64,000 bases of DNA from Porphyra umbilicalis. Lineage: Eukaryota; Rhodophyta; Bangiophyceae; Bangiales; Bangiaceae. The stretch spans positions 62,001 to 126,000 of the forward strand of contig KV918952.1 in assembly GCA_002049455.2 (NCBI GenBank), in the 5' to 3' direction. A program made the translations under genes and the position numbers. Under the pieces are notes generated by a model. That model was not told the DNA's origin and did not search any database. It saw only the letters and a program-made list of their open reading frames with translations. Shown piece after piece: positions 43,671-53,752 of the stretch; position 1 is the stretch's first letter; each line of letters starts with the position of its first letter.

Positions 43671-46435
43671 CTATGCTCCCATCAGCCACGCCACCCCCCC
43701 CGAATCCGCCCCCCCCAGGCTGCCGCGGCCGCCACAGCGCTCCCTCGCCCCCCGCGTTCCGTCCAACCCAACCAGTCTCGCATCTACCGGGTGTCCACCA
43801 GCTTCACCCCACTCCTCTCGTGCCGCGCGGACGCCTTTCAGGCGGCGAAGCAGCGCCACGGCCGCCTCGCAGATGTCCACTTCGTTGACGGTGCCACTCG
43901 TTGCCCACTTGGAAAACTCGTACGTCTTGGTGCGCTGCCGGAAGAGCCGGAGGATGGCCACCTGCTCGAGCAGCTGCCTGTCCACTTCCACAGACACGCG
44001 CGCGGCGGCGCCAGGGAGGCGTGCTTCCGCGTCGCACGCGCTGTATACCGCGGGGTCAAGGAAAACCAGCGGCAGCAAGGCAGGGGGGGGGAAGAAGGAA
44101 GGCAGCGACGCGAGCAGCGCCCGCCTCCTCGATTGGCTGGTATTGTCGACCGGGGCGGTAGCAGCGGACGACGCCGTGGTCGACCCTTGCGGCAATGACG
44201 GCGCGGGAGTAGGGACCTGGTCCGTGCCCGCCCCCGACGCGCCGCCGCCGTCCGCCGAGGCGGCCGGCGCAAGGGCCGCAGCTACGCCAGCGCCAGATGA
44301 CGCTCCAGCCGTCCGTCCGCCCTCTCCCTTAGCGTATGCGCTCTTGCCGTCAGCTCCCTCTGTCCCTGTCGCGGCGGCCGCCACGGCGGCGCGCATGGCA
44401 GCGGCTCTGCGGGCGGCGGCGAGCTCGACTGTTGCACTCTTCGGCCGGCCCTGCAGCCGACCACACACGCAGACACAAAATTCCCGCTGCCGTACTCGCA
44501 GGCCACGTCGGAGGGCCTCCATTTTTCCGGGGACCCTCGTGCCATCGGGGCGGAACCGCGCCGCGCCATTCGCGTCGACAGCCGCTCGAAGAGGCGCGAG
44601 GGTGATTCGCAACTCGTCGCCGCCACGGATCTCCTCCAGCTCGAGCGCCGCGTCGTCGCGGGCCAGCGCGCACACGGCCTCTACGTCTGCTGGCCCGTCC
44701 CGCCCGAACGCCTTCCAGCATCGGCACACGCGGACGACCTTCGTGAAGACGAGGGAGGAGGGGTGTGAGCGCGGGGTAGAAAAGCCAATGGTCGCCTTTT
44801 GCACCGCCGCCATGTTGGAAAGGGGCTCCGCTGGCGACGCGTTGTTGCTGTGATTGTCCAAGTAGCGCCCGACGCCGCGGATGTGGCCCTCCATATTGTC
44901 GTCCGATACGAAGGCCACCTCGGCGCGCGCCGCCCCGCTTTGCCCCCGCACGTGCACAATAGGGGCGTGCAGGTAGAGGGTTGACACCTTGGCGTCCTTG
45001 GTTACCGGGTCCAGCGGCTTCACGTCCTCTCACAGGGGCCCTAGCAGGGACGCAGCCAGCTGCGCGGCGGCGGCCGAGCCCTCCCGCACGGCGGCGCCCG
45101 GGCCCGTCAGGGCGCCCCGCCACGCGGCGTTCATCAACTGCGTCAGCTGCAGGAGGATGGAAAACGCCGGGTCGAGAGAGTTGCTGAACACGGCGGGGTG
45201 GACGACAGCAGCAGCGACCAGCTCCCGAAACTCCCGCAGGTAGAGGCTGCCCATGGAGCCCTTGCCAGACATGGCGAGAAGGACCCGTCTGGCCTTGTCC
45301 TGTAGGCCTGCGGGTTGGCACGCCAATATAAACAGCACCACCCGCTTGGCGTAATTGCCCGTGCAGTGCAGCACGGGCAGTTGGAGGGACACGGGGGCGC
45401 CGCGCAGGGGCGGGTAGCCGCACACGCCGCCGGCCAGGCGACGGAAGCCATTGAAGCACTCGGTCATCGTCGTCACAGCGATCGAGCGCCCGACGTGTAG
45501 CGGCACGTCTTCCGCCAGGCAGTGGGCTCCCCGACAGTAGACGATGCCGCTGTCCTCCCCCGGCTCAGAGGAGTAGGGGACGAGACGCTTGCACATCGTG
45601 CAGGTCGTGTACAGCTCGCCGCCGAAAATCGTCATGTCAGCGTGGTGGCGGTCGGAAAAGTTTGCTAGCGCCCACACCGCCAGCTCCCACTGGCCGCCGA
45701 CGACAGCGACGGTGCGGTCTTGGTGAAATGAGACGTTACGGCTCAGCCGCAAAAAGGTCGACAGCCGACACGAGGCGCTGATAGGGCAGCGGCCGGCGTC
45801 GCTGCCGTCGGTCAGACCCCAAAGCATGTGTCCCATGGAGAAGTCGGCTGCGATAAGTGGGGGAGGGCGGAGGGGCGGGGAAGAGGTGGTGGGGGGGGGG
45901 GGGGGGCACGTGGCGTTATGCAGGAAAAGGGTACCTGACATCGCGGTTTGGCTGACGCAGAGGAGGGCGTTAGTTTCCGTCGCTGGAAAGCGTGCTCCGC
46001 GCCAGGCCCAGTACACGCCCCGTGGCGGCGCCCCCCACACTCTGCTCGTACCCTCCATGGGCTTGCTGATCTACCGCAGACAAAAATGGTGGGGCAGAGC
46101 CGCAGGGGTCGGCGCCCGCCGCAGGCGTCGACGCTCTGAAGTGCCTGGGATCCTTCCACCTCGGGCGTGGCAGCCACAGTGATCGTGTGCTGGAGGAGCG
46201 TCTTGAGGGTGTCCCGCACAAACGCCCACAGGCCGCGGTCGACGACGTTCTCCCCCGAGAGCACGTACGCGACGGGGTTCAGGTTTGTCCGCCCGTGCGC
46301 GAGCAGGGGCGACGACAAAGAGACTGTGAGGGCGGTTAGCTGCCGCCGCTTGATGGTCCCTCCGTCAGCTGCAAACGTCAAGACCAGGGGCTTACGTGGA
46401 TAAAGTTGAGACGGACATATCTGTTGGAACGTCAT
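43671..46435 (-). pseudogene. unclassified transposase-like gene with one in-frame TGA
   Basis: The minus-strand reading begins near ATG 46435 ('MTFQQICPSQLYPRKPLVLTF'). It shows a conserved-looking block 'ADGGTIKRRQLTALTVSL' with a candidate catalytic Asp, then 'VAYVLSGENVV' and 'FVRDTLKTLLQHTITV'. After a frame change near 46,080 it splices (donor GTACCC at about 45,933, acceptor CGCAG) into 'ADFSMGHMLWGLTDGSDAG'. Zinc-type Cys pairs follow (CTMCKRLV..CRGAHC), then 'LPVLHCTGNYAKRVVLFILACQPAGL'. A TGA lies at 45032-45030, and the same frame continues as 'STLYLHAPIVHVRG', 'VSDDNMEGHIRGVGRYLDNHSNN' and a Cys pair (VCVCGRL) to a TAG at 43671. The layout (DGG, zinc cluster, LHAPIxH, SDDxxEGxIR with Asp/Glu) resembles large DDE transposases, but I cannot name the superfamily. 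Confidence 0.5.
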
Positions 46436-46481
46436 GCTCAACGCCGCTGTAAGCCCTCTTGCTGTGAAAAGCAAAAGTCAA

Positions 46482-46661
46482 GAAACCAGGTACTGACAGG
46501 GTTCGAACCCCCGACTCCCGGACGCGACCCGAAGGTCACGCCTAATGAGAGTGGGTGCCTACCTTGCACTAGGCTACCCATGCGACTTCCTCGCGGTTTG
46601 GTGACCGCTGGTGCATTCGACATTTGTACCCGTGCGATTTTGAGCGAAATGTTTGCGATTT
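46482..46661 (-). mobile_element. tRNA-derived SINE-like element, copy 1
   Basis: On the minus strand there is an A-box-like TAGCCTAGTGCAAG (46563-46576) and a near-perfect B box GGGTTCGAACCC (46499-46510), 52 bases apart. Between them is a CTCATTA anticodon-loop-like segment and a GACC-TTCG-GGTC hairpin in the variable-arm position. The 5' and 3' acceptor strands pair poorly, so it is not a functional tRNA. A second copy at 59391-59579 shares the ends (GCATGGGT..., ...ACCTGGTTTC) and about 70 bases of tail beyond the tRNA part. That makes this a dispersed SINE family rather than a tRNA gene. Confidence 0.66.
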
Positions 46662-47271
46662 CACACTTTTTGTTCTTGCGCTTCTGATGCTTTGAATTGC
46701 GTGGGCTTGGCTTTGATCCCTGATGCTTTGATTTGGTGAGCGTTTTGATTTAGAGTGTGGGCGGGCGCGTGCGCGGGCGAGCTGCTTGGGCTGCGTGGTT
46801 GGCTTGAGTGCTCCGACTTGGACTACTTGAGGAGTGCCCTTGATGGGAAGAGGGGCGCTTTGGAGAGACAACCAACAAAGCACGTTCGCACACATACGCA
46901 CAAGCTCAAGCCACTCAACCACTTCACCGTGGTCCCCCATCCCCTATCCCCACTGCGTTTCAACAATATCCGCGCAGAGTACTCCTATTCTTCCGGAATC
47001 AGCCCCATAGCTTGAATCCCTTATCCTACTCTTGTTACGATCGTATGAGTATACTGATCTGTATCGGAGCTGAAGGCGCAGAGTATATCCGAATCGGAAT
47101 GGAATTAGAGTCTGCCTCTATATCCGGCTGCGCGCCAGCTGCTGGCCACGGTGGCGCAGGCGGCAGCTGTCGAGAGCACATTGTCAGCTTTCGTGGCGGC
47201 ATTGAACGTTTCAGAAAGGTACAGTCCGCTGCTCCGACCCTTCCCGCTCGAGGAGGCACGTTAAGAACTGA
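46662..47271. other. spacer, mixed AT-rich, left flank of the hAT gene
   Basis: No gene is seen. It may contain the left terminus and an upstream exon of the hAT element. I could not find a convincing terminal inverted repeat or 8-bp duplication. Confidence 0.4.
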
Positions 47272-49782
47272 TGTGCTGAAAACGGCGGCCAGGAGGCCGA
47301 TGACCCAGCCTCGTCGTCGTCCGCGCCCACCACGACTTTTTCGGAGGGGATAGTGGGTTCGTACGTGCCTTCTGGGGCTTTGAGCTGCCCTCCCACTGTC
47401 ATCCATGGCGGGAAAACGTGGCACGCCATCAAGGTCGGCGAGAAAAGTTCGACATCCCAAGGTCACGTGTCGGGCTTTTTTGACACTTTCACGGGGGACG
47501 GAGGCGCTCAGGGGGGCGACTTTGTGGTGCGCTGCCGCGTTTGTGCGATCGATGGCCACACCGCCACGTACGTCCTTCGCGGCGGCAGGTCAAGCAACGC
47601 ATGGCATCACTTCGAGAACTACGCGGCGTTCGCACACGTCGGTGACCTGCAGCGGCGCCGGCATGCCGCGGTTGTGGCGTACCGCGCCTTCAAGACTCAT
47701 CCGCGCAAGCCAGCGGCAGGTGTGACGGCGGGACCGATTGACGGCTTCCTACGGACTGCACGTTCCCGGTTAATGACGCCAGCTCAAGCTCGGCCCCACC
47801 ACTCACGTTTTGTACTGCTGATGGTGATGTCGCTTTCGCCGTTTGCGCTGGCGGGCAATCAATACTTGCTGGAATCTGTGCGGGGTCTCGGCGTTCCGTA
47901 CGATCCGCCGGCGGCGTCCACCGTCCGAGATGTGCTGCTCGATCTTCTCGTCTTCCTGACTGATCAACTGCGGGCGCAGATTAAGCGCCTTCAGGGGCGG
48001 TATCGTGGTCTTCCATTCTTCCAGCTTGTCACGGACCTCTGGACAGAGCGGCATGGCTCTGGCTCCTACGGCTCCCTTGTGCTACGCTGTGTGGACCCGG
48101 ACGGTGTATCCATCGTCGAACTTCATCTTGGTGTGGTGCCATTTGCAGGGCGCCACGACCGCATCAACATTCAAGCCTGGACGAGCCGCCTTCTTCGTCG
48201 CTTTGGTGTGCGTAGCAGCGACATCTCCTCGTCAACTTCGGACTCGGGTTCGAACGTCAAGAAGGCTTTATCGGACCTCTGGCCGTGTTGGGTGCCCTGT
48301 GCAGCACACACCTTGCACCTTGCGGTTAAGACGGCGCTTGGGGCGACGGGCGAGACGGCGACCGCAAGGTTCGAGCATCGCAACGAGCCTTCTCGATCAT
48401 CAGCGACGCGACAAAGCAGCGGGAATCCAGCGGCCGCCGACCTCCTTGGGCGTGTGCGCAAGATTTCAAACCACTTCCACAAGTCATCGGCTAGCTTCGG
48501 GATGCTGAACTCTGTTCCGTTCCCCGGTGATGCGGAGCCACGGAAGCTGATCACCGAGTCACCAGGTCGTTGGTGCTCAACGTATTTGGCACTCGTCCGA
48601 CTTTTCACCCTCATGCCCCGAATGATCGGGTTCGGAGACCTCCGTGACCTAACGGTAGCCCAGAGGCGTCAACGGCTTGGACGCGAGGATTGGGGACAGC
48701 TGCGCCACTTGATCGACGTCCTCCAATCTGCGTACGAGGCCTGCATCGCGTTACAGAGCTCTTCATCAACTGTTGCGGACGCATTCAAGCTTGTGTGCAG
48801 CCTCCGGCGGACGATGCGGCTTCCCGCGTTTCCGTGCCCAAAGGCGTTTGAAAAGCCCCACGCTGTCGGCAGGGGCGACATCCTGAAGTTCCTTGAGGAA
48901 TATGAGCGCAGATCTGATGTGATGGAGCTTGACAATCGCTTGTACAAGCACCAGGCGGTGCCTGTCAAGGCATTGCGCACCGTCGACGGTCTTCGCAGCG
49001 GGGCGGCAACCTTCATTTCCGTCGTCCAACGCGAGTTGGACCGTCGCTTTTTCAACTCGGCGCATCCGAGCAAGAACTGGCTCGCCAACGACGCTGTGTT
49101 GGCTGCCACGCTGGTCACACCTGGCGGGGCCGCGATGCTGCGTAAGGGAGCTGCGCGCGATGGGCAAGATGCCCCTATCGACCGCGCTCACGCAGCTGTT
49201 GTGGCCACGGCAGAGAGCCTCATTGACGCGAGCGCCTCCGCGCCCGCACGACAACTGGAGCTGGAACAAGAGCGTAAGAGATGCCGCACTACGCTTAACG
49301 ACTGGGACTCATACGAGAGCCGCGGCGCGTCCGAGAGCGCGCCAGCCGAGCTTGTCAAGCGAGAGCTCGACAGCTTCCTGGCTACGTACTCTGCCTCGGT
49401 CAACACCGGGGTGCTCACGTTCTGGTCGGCCCGCGGGGACGAGTACCCATTGTTGATGCTGGTGGCCTGCGCGTTGCTTGGGGCATCTGGGTCGTCTGCC
49501 GCATCCGAGCGGGAGTTCTCGACGGCCGGGATGGTACTGCGCAAGGACCGCTCCACGCTGCTCGCAACACATGTAGAGATGCATTGCTTTGTGCGTTTTA
49601 ACGCCCACCTCGTTCCCTCTGACTTGTCGGCTATCCCTGTGTTGACGCAGGCGGCCCGGCCAGGTGCACGCGCGAGTATGCGCGCCATTTCTGTTGATAT
49701 GCCTGTGGATGGGGGGTTGTCGGGAGATTCGACGTCGAGCGGCAGCGATATGTTTTTGGAGAGCACCGATGAGGTGGAGTGA
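47272..49782 (+). CDS. hAT-family transposase
   Basis: The frame is open from 47272 to the TGA at 49780, more than 830 codons, with no internal stop. It starts inside a Ser/Thr-rich segment without an ATG. The first in-frame ATG (about 47,773) lies past the zinc finger, so the true start is probably in an upstream exon. Order: BED-type zinc finger ('CRVC' followed by 'SSNAWHHFENYAAFAH'); RNase H-like core with 'LVTDLWTE' (first Asp, near 48,030) and 'TSDSGSNVKKAL' followed by 'CAAHTLHL' (second Asp and the CxxH); the RW motif 'GRWCSTYLAL'; and an alpha-helical insertion. The C-terminal hAT dimerisation domain is 'FWSARGDEYPLLMLVACALL', 'SSAASEREFSTAGMVL', 'LLATHVEMHCFVRFN'. This is the best-preserved transposase in the window and could be active. 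Confidence 0.86.
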   Translation, partial: CAENGGQEADDPASSSSAPTTTFSEGIVGSYVPSGALSCPPTVIHGGKTWHAIKVGEKSSTSQGHVSGFFDTFTGDGGAQGGDFVVRCRVCAIDGHTATYVLRGGRSSNAWHHFENYAAFAHVGDLQRRRHAAVVAYRAFKTHPRKPAAGVTAGPIDGFLRTARSRLMTPAQARPHHSRFVLLMVMSLSPFALAGNQYLLESVRGLGVPYDPPAASTVRDVLLDLLVFLTDQLRAQIKRLQGRYRGLPFFQLVTDLWTERHGSGSYGSLVLRCVDPDGVSIVELHLGVVPFAGRHDRINIQAWTSRLLRRFGVRSSDISSSTSDSGSNVKKALSDLWPCWVPCAAHTLHLAVKTALGATGETATARFEHRNEPSRSSATRQSSGNPAAADLLGRVRKISNHFHKSSASFGMLNSVPFPGDAEPRKLITESPGRWCSTYLALVRLFTLMPRMIGFGDLRDLTVAQRRQRLGREDWGQLRHLIDVLQSAYEACIALQSSSSTVADAFKLVCSLRRTMRLPAFPCPKAFEKPHAVGRGDILKFLEEYERRSDVMELDNRLYKHQAVPVKALRTVDGLRSGAATFISVVQRELDRRFFNSAHPSKNWLANDAVLAATLVTPGGAAMLRKGAARDGQDAPIDRAHAAVVATAESLIDASASAPARQLELEQERKRCRTTLNDWDSYESRGASESAPAELVKRELDSFLATYSASVNTGVLTFWSARGDEYPLLMLVACALLGASGSSAASEREFSTAGMVLRKDRSTLLATHVEMHCFVRFNAHLVPSDLSAIPVLTQAARPGARASMRAISVDMPVDGGLSGDSTSSGSDMFLESTDEVE

Positions 49783-50039
49783 GCAGAGTTATGGGTGTGC
49801 TCCATTCGCCGAGCTGTCGGGAGTTTTTCTTGTGCTTCTTTGTGCTTGAGCAATGGCTTCTGTTTTTTGTGGCACCGATAGGTTCAGAATGCGAGCCTTT
49901 TTCATTCAGTTGCCTGCTTGCCAGAGGAGCTCTACGCCGTCGTGCGACAGGATTAGGATGGCGCCCCGTCGACACTGACAACGAGCTGGCACCCGCAGGC
50001 GGCGGATCTGACGCCGCAAGAGGTCGGTTGGACGCTAGC
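49783..50039. other. right flank of the hAT gene
   Basis: A/T-richer tail after the TGA, probably containing the 3' end of the element. The right terminus is not identified. Confidence 0.35.
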
Positions 50040-51720
50040 GGTAGCGGCGACTACGACACCGTGTCGCCGCCCGCGGGCTGCACGACAAAGCTGCCGCCAC
50101 GTCGCCGCCCGTTGGCTGCAACGACAAAGCTGCCGCCACGTCGCCGCCCGCGAGCTGCAACGACGAAGCTGCCGCCACGTCGCCGCCCGCGGACGCCGCG
50201 GCCGATCCTGACGAAGATCCACAGCCCGCGGGCAGCTCCGCGCATGTCGGCGACCCGCCGCCGCATGTCGGCGGCGGCGCCAGCGACCACTATTCGCCGC
50301 CGCTAGCAGGCGGCGCGACAACCGACACCAAGAAGCCTCCGCCTGTGCGGCGCCGCGCCGGTGCCGCCGCAAAGCCGCCGCCAGCACGCCACGTCGACAA
50401 CGACGACGATGTGTCGCCGCTCGCTGACCGCGCAAGCAGCGCCTTCATCATCCTGGCGCTTGTGCGCGGCGTCACCGCCGCCGACACCGCGCCGACGACA
50501 TCGGGCGGTGCCGAAGACGACGACCACGGGCGGCCTGCCTCCGGCACCCGCGCCGACGTCTTCAACGACGGGCCAGTACTGAGCTGGGGCGACGAGGCCG
50601 CCAGCATGACGCATCGCGTGGACAGCGGCGGCACCGGAGTACGCGTGCCACCGCTCAGTGGCGGCAAGGCCGACGCCGACGAAGCGGCGCCGCCTCCGCG
50701 AGACGCCGACAATGGCAAAAGAGCATTCGCCTGCGGGCGACTGGGACAAAGATTTTATTCAGCCGCCAGTGGCCCGGGGCAGCGTTCAAGACGATGGAAA
50801 GGCGCTCCTCTCGGGCGCCGATGGCACCGATGGGAGCCCGCCGCCTGTCGCAGGCAGAACACGCCGTGAAAATTCGTTCCCAAGTGCGCGGACCCCGCCG
50901 GCAACGCCGCCAACGACAGTTCGCTCGCGGGTGGCGGTGGCGATCACGACAAAAAGCCGCCACCCGTGGGCGCAGGCGGTGTTGATGACGACACGATGCT
51001 GCTCGAGGGCGCATTTTGCGCCGAGAACGGCAAGGCAGTGACGGCGGGCCGCGGCAGCGGCACGCTGCTCATGGGCGGCGGCTACGACGCTGCCGAACCG
51101 CCGCCACCCCCGGGCGCGGTTCCATCGCCACCATTTACGAGGTTCCCGCGAGCGGCGGTGCCAACGCCGAACGCGCGCGGACGCACGTGGGCAGTGGCAG
51201 CAGCGTCGACAACACGCCGCCTGAGGTAGGCAGCGGCCTCTCACCGACGCCCGCCTGCGGCGGCTTCCACAACGGCACACCGCCACGCGCGGGCTGCGCC
51301 GCAGCTGTTGACGACGCGGCGCCGCTTCAGAGCGCGGGCTCCAACGCCGCCGATCCTCCGCCGCCTGTTGGCGGCGCCGGAAACTAGGCCAACGCGACGC
51401 CGCTCCCGATTGTCGACAACAACGCCTCTGACGCGCCGGCGGCAGCGGCCGGCGGCGTTTACAGCGGCTGCGTGATTCCCACCAGCGGCGCGCACGACGC
51501 TGACGCGGCGCAGCGTGCGAACGAAGGCATCAAAAACTATAACGCGCAGCAGCCCACGGGCGCCTATGCATACGTCGCCAACGCGCCGACGGCGTTGGCT
51601 GGTGCCGTCAACGACGACAACACGACGCTGCCAGCGGACGGCAGCACCCACTACGCCGCTTCAGCGAAGCGCAGAGGAGGGCTATCAGCACGGGCGCGTA
51701 ATGTGGATCGTGGTTGAAGG
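50040..51720 (+). pseudogene. decayed low-complexity Ala/Gly/Pro/Asp-rich coding region
   Basis: Protein-like sequence is recognisable but changes frame several times. Examples are 'CNDKAAATSPPAS' repeats (50,080-50,200), 'HVGDPPPHVGGGASDHYSPPLAGG', 'HVDNDDDVSPLADRASSAFIIL', 'EHSPAGDWDKDFIQPPVARG', and 'GAGGVDDDTMLLEGAFCAENG'. It ends with 'NAPTALAGAVNDDNTTLPADG' near 51,650. The common theme is short Ala/Gly/Pro stretches alternating with Asp/Asn. Single-base differences between repeat units (for example TGCACGAC versus TGCAACGAC) account for frame changes. No domain is known. I infer a repeat-rich gene that has decayed, or a multi-exon gene that I cannot assemble. Confidence 0.35.
50088..50194. 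repeat. 39-bp tandem repeat, three copies
   Basis: Units starting AAGCTGCCGCCACGTCGCCG begin at 50088, 50127 and 50166. Each encodes 13 residues. Confidence 0.85.
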
Positions 51721-52415
51721 GCAGGGCGGGAAGGGGGAGGGCAAGAGGAGTGTCGTCTGGCGTCGAAATGTTGGGCGGCTCGAGCAGAACGGTCTGAATG
51801 AGCTATTGGCCGCAACGCAGGCGCCCGCGCAAGCACCGAAACCGTGCTGCCATTCGCAGGTGGCGGTGCCAACGCCGATGACTAGGCGCCAGGGTGGTGC
51901 AGCGAGCCCCGCCGTCATTGGCTGCCGGGGGCATCTCGGGAGCACGTCAGAGCGAGCGTGCCCGCCGCTGTCGCTCACATCTGTTTGGTGTCGGGCGCCC
52001 CGACGCAGCCCCCCCCCCCTTCCTCCCTCTCCCCAGGCCTTCTCTCCGCTCCGTGAGCGTGGGCGTGCCATCCGTGCCCGCCTCTTTTTTCGCGCCCGTA
52101 GGCGGCGTTGCGAAGGGCTGATTCCCGGCCCTTCTACATGGCTCCCTCCCCCGCCGCCGCACGACGGTGCTCTGGCTGGTTGCGTCGGCAACGGCGGTGC
52201 CCCGCGGGGCCCGCCAGCATGCACTACTCGCCGCGGCGGCCGCGCGTCCGCTGTGGGCAGCACCGCCAACCACATGAGGTGCGGCACCTCCCAGGTCTAA
52301 TGCTGCCCCCGCCGGGCAGGCCGGCGACGTCCGCCCAGACGGCGCCGAGGAGAGGCACTTTTCGCCGCGCGCGGCGCCGCCGGCTGCCAGCGACGACTAT
52401 CCGCACCGCCGTCCG
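51721..52415. other. spacer, no clear gene
   Basis: GC-rich, with overlapping open frames on both strands. A weakly protein-like stretch 'WLPPPPPHDGALAGCVGNGG' near 52,140 resembles the Pro-rich style of the bHLH-like gene's N-terminus. This may be only compositional. Confidence 0.3.
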
Positions 52416-53752
52416 GTGTTTTCGCCGCCGCCGCCGCCGCTGGCTCTCTTCCGCCCACCCGACGGGCACACTTTCCCCGAGCACTCCCTCCTCACCCGCA
52501 CCACGATGGCCGCTTCGTGCATGGCTGAGCTCGCTTCGACCGCCCCGGCGACCGATGCGGTGCATTGGGTCGGTCCGCTTGTTCCGCTGTGGCTCAGCTG
52601 CGGCGGACCGGCCGCCGTGCCGCCCGCACACCTGTGTATCGGCGGCAGCGACGCGTCTGCTGTGGCGGCGTCAGCGGCGGCGGTGTCAGTCAGCCGGGCG
52701 AGGCCGCCGTCGTCGACGATGGCTTCGCGCGCTTCCCGTCGACCGCCCACGTGCCCGCGGTCGTCTACCGCAGCCTCGTCTGCGGCACGGGCGCGGTCGT
52801 CGAAGCGCGGACGGGGGCGGTGGGCATACCTACCGGGGGCAGACCTCGCGCCACCACCCACGTTTGCCGGTGGGTGTATTCCTCGCCAGAAGCGGACCTC
52901 TTGGCGGCGTGAGAGCTGCCTACCGGCGGCATCGTGGCGGACGGGGCGTCTTAACCTGCTGCGCCGGCGATGTCCGGCGGTGCCGACAGCGCCGTCGACG
53001 GTGGCCCCGTGCGCGCTCTCATCCCATGGGTCAGGTCGGCCTTTAGCCTTCGGCCGCGGTTGGTGGGCACGTTGCGCTGCGACGCAGGGCTGTGTACGTC
53101 GAACCTGGGGGGGGGTACGGCGGGTCCGTTGCCGACGCGTTGACGCGCGCCGAGCGGGACCCCCTGCGCGTGTCTTTTTGCGCGTTGCACGCGCTGGCGG
53201 GCACCCACGGCGGCGGTGAGGAGGCGGATCCCGGTTGGTCGCGGAGGGTGGCCCTCGCGCGCGCGCCGGCAGTGACGGAAGCGGCGGCAGCGGCAGCGGC
53301 AGCATCGCCGCCGGCGCGTTTTATCTCTACTTGTCGGCCGAGTGCGGCTTGGCGGGACACGTCTCACAGGCAGGCGGCGGCGTCGTGCACGTGCCACCGC
53401 TGTCACCGCCGCCGGCGCCGCTGCCGCCGCTGCTGCCCCCCCCCCAAGCTCCACGGCGGCGCATGGCAGCGGGACACCAACGGCGGCCACGCCCGTGCTC
53501 TGTGCGGCGGCTCCACCTCTGCCGCCGCCGCCGCCGCCGCACCCTCCTCCTTCTGTCGGCGGGCTACGCCGACGCCCAGTTGGCGGCGCGGGTGTCCGTC
53601 GCACCGTTGACAACGTGCGTAACCGCCATGCCCTCGCTGCGCGATCGATGCAGTCGCCTGCGCGGCACAAAGACCCCTCGGCACGGAACAGCGAGCGACG
53701 CGCCGCTGCGGGACGACGCAAGGGAAACTCCATTCCTTCACCGAAAAAATAA
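52416..53752 (+). pseudogene. decayed or unassembled multi-exon gene, unknown product
   Basis: Successive protein-like blocks appear in different plus-strand frames: 'ALFRPPDGHTFPEHSLLTRT', 'ATDAVHWVGPLVPLWLSCGG', 'VVDDGFARFPSTAHVPAVVY', 'RALIPWVRSAFSLRPRLVG', 'TLRCDAGLCTSNLGGGYGGS', and 'GAFYLYLSAECGLAGHVSQ'. The last is a Pro run followed by 'RTVDNVRNRHALAARSMQSP' and a basic tail ending in TAA at 53750. The order and amino-acid quality suggest one gene. Frame changes without convincing splice sites suggest decay or G/C-run errors. No family is recognised. Confidence 0.35.

Noticed and set aside
46482..46590. Functional tRNA-Met gene
   Set aside because: The boxes and a CAT-containing loop are present, but acceptor and T-stem pairing are poor and a dispersed relative exists at 59.4 kb. 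A SINE-like origin is more likely.
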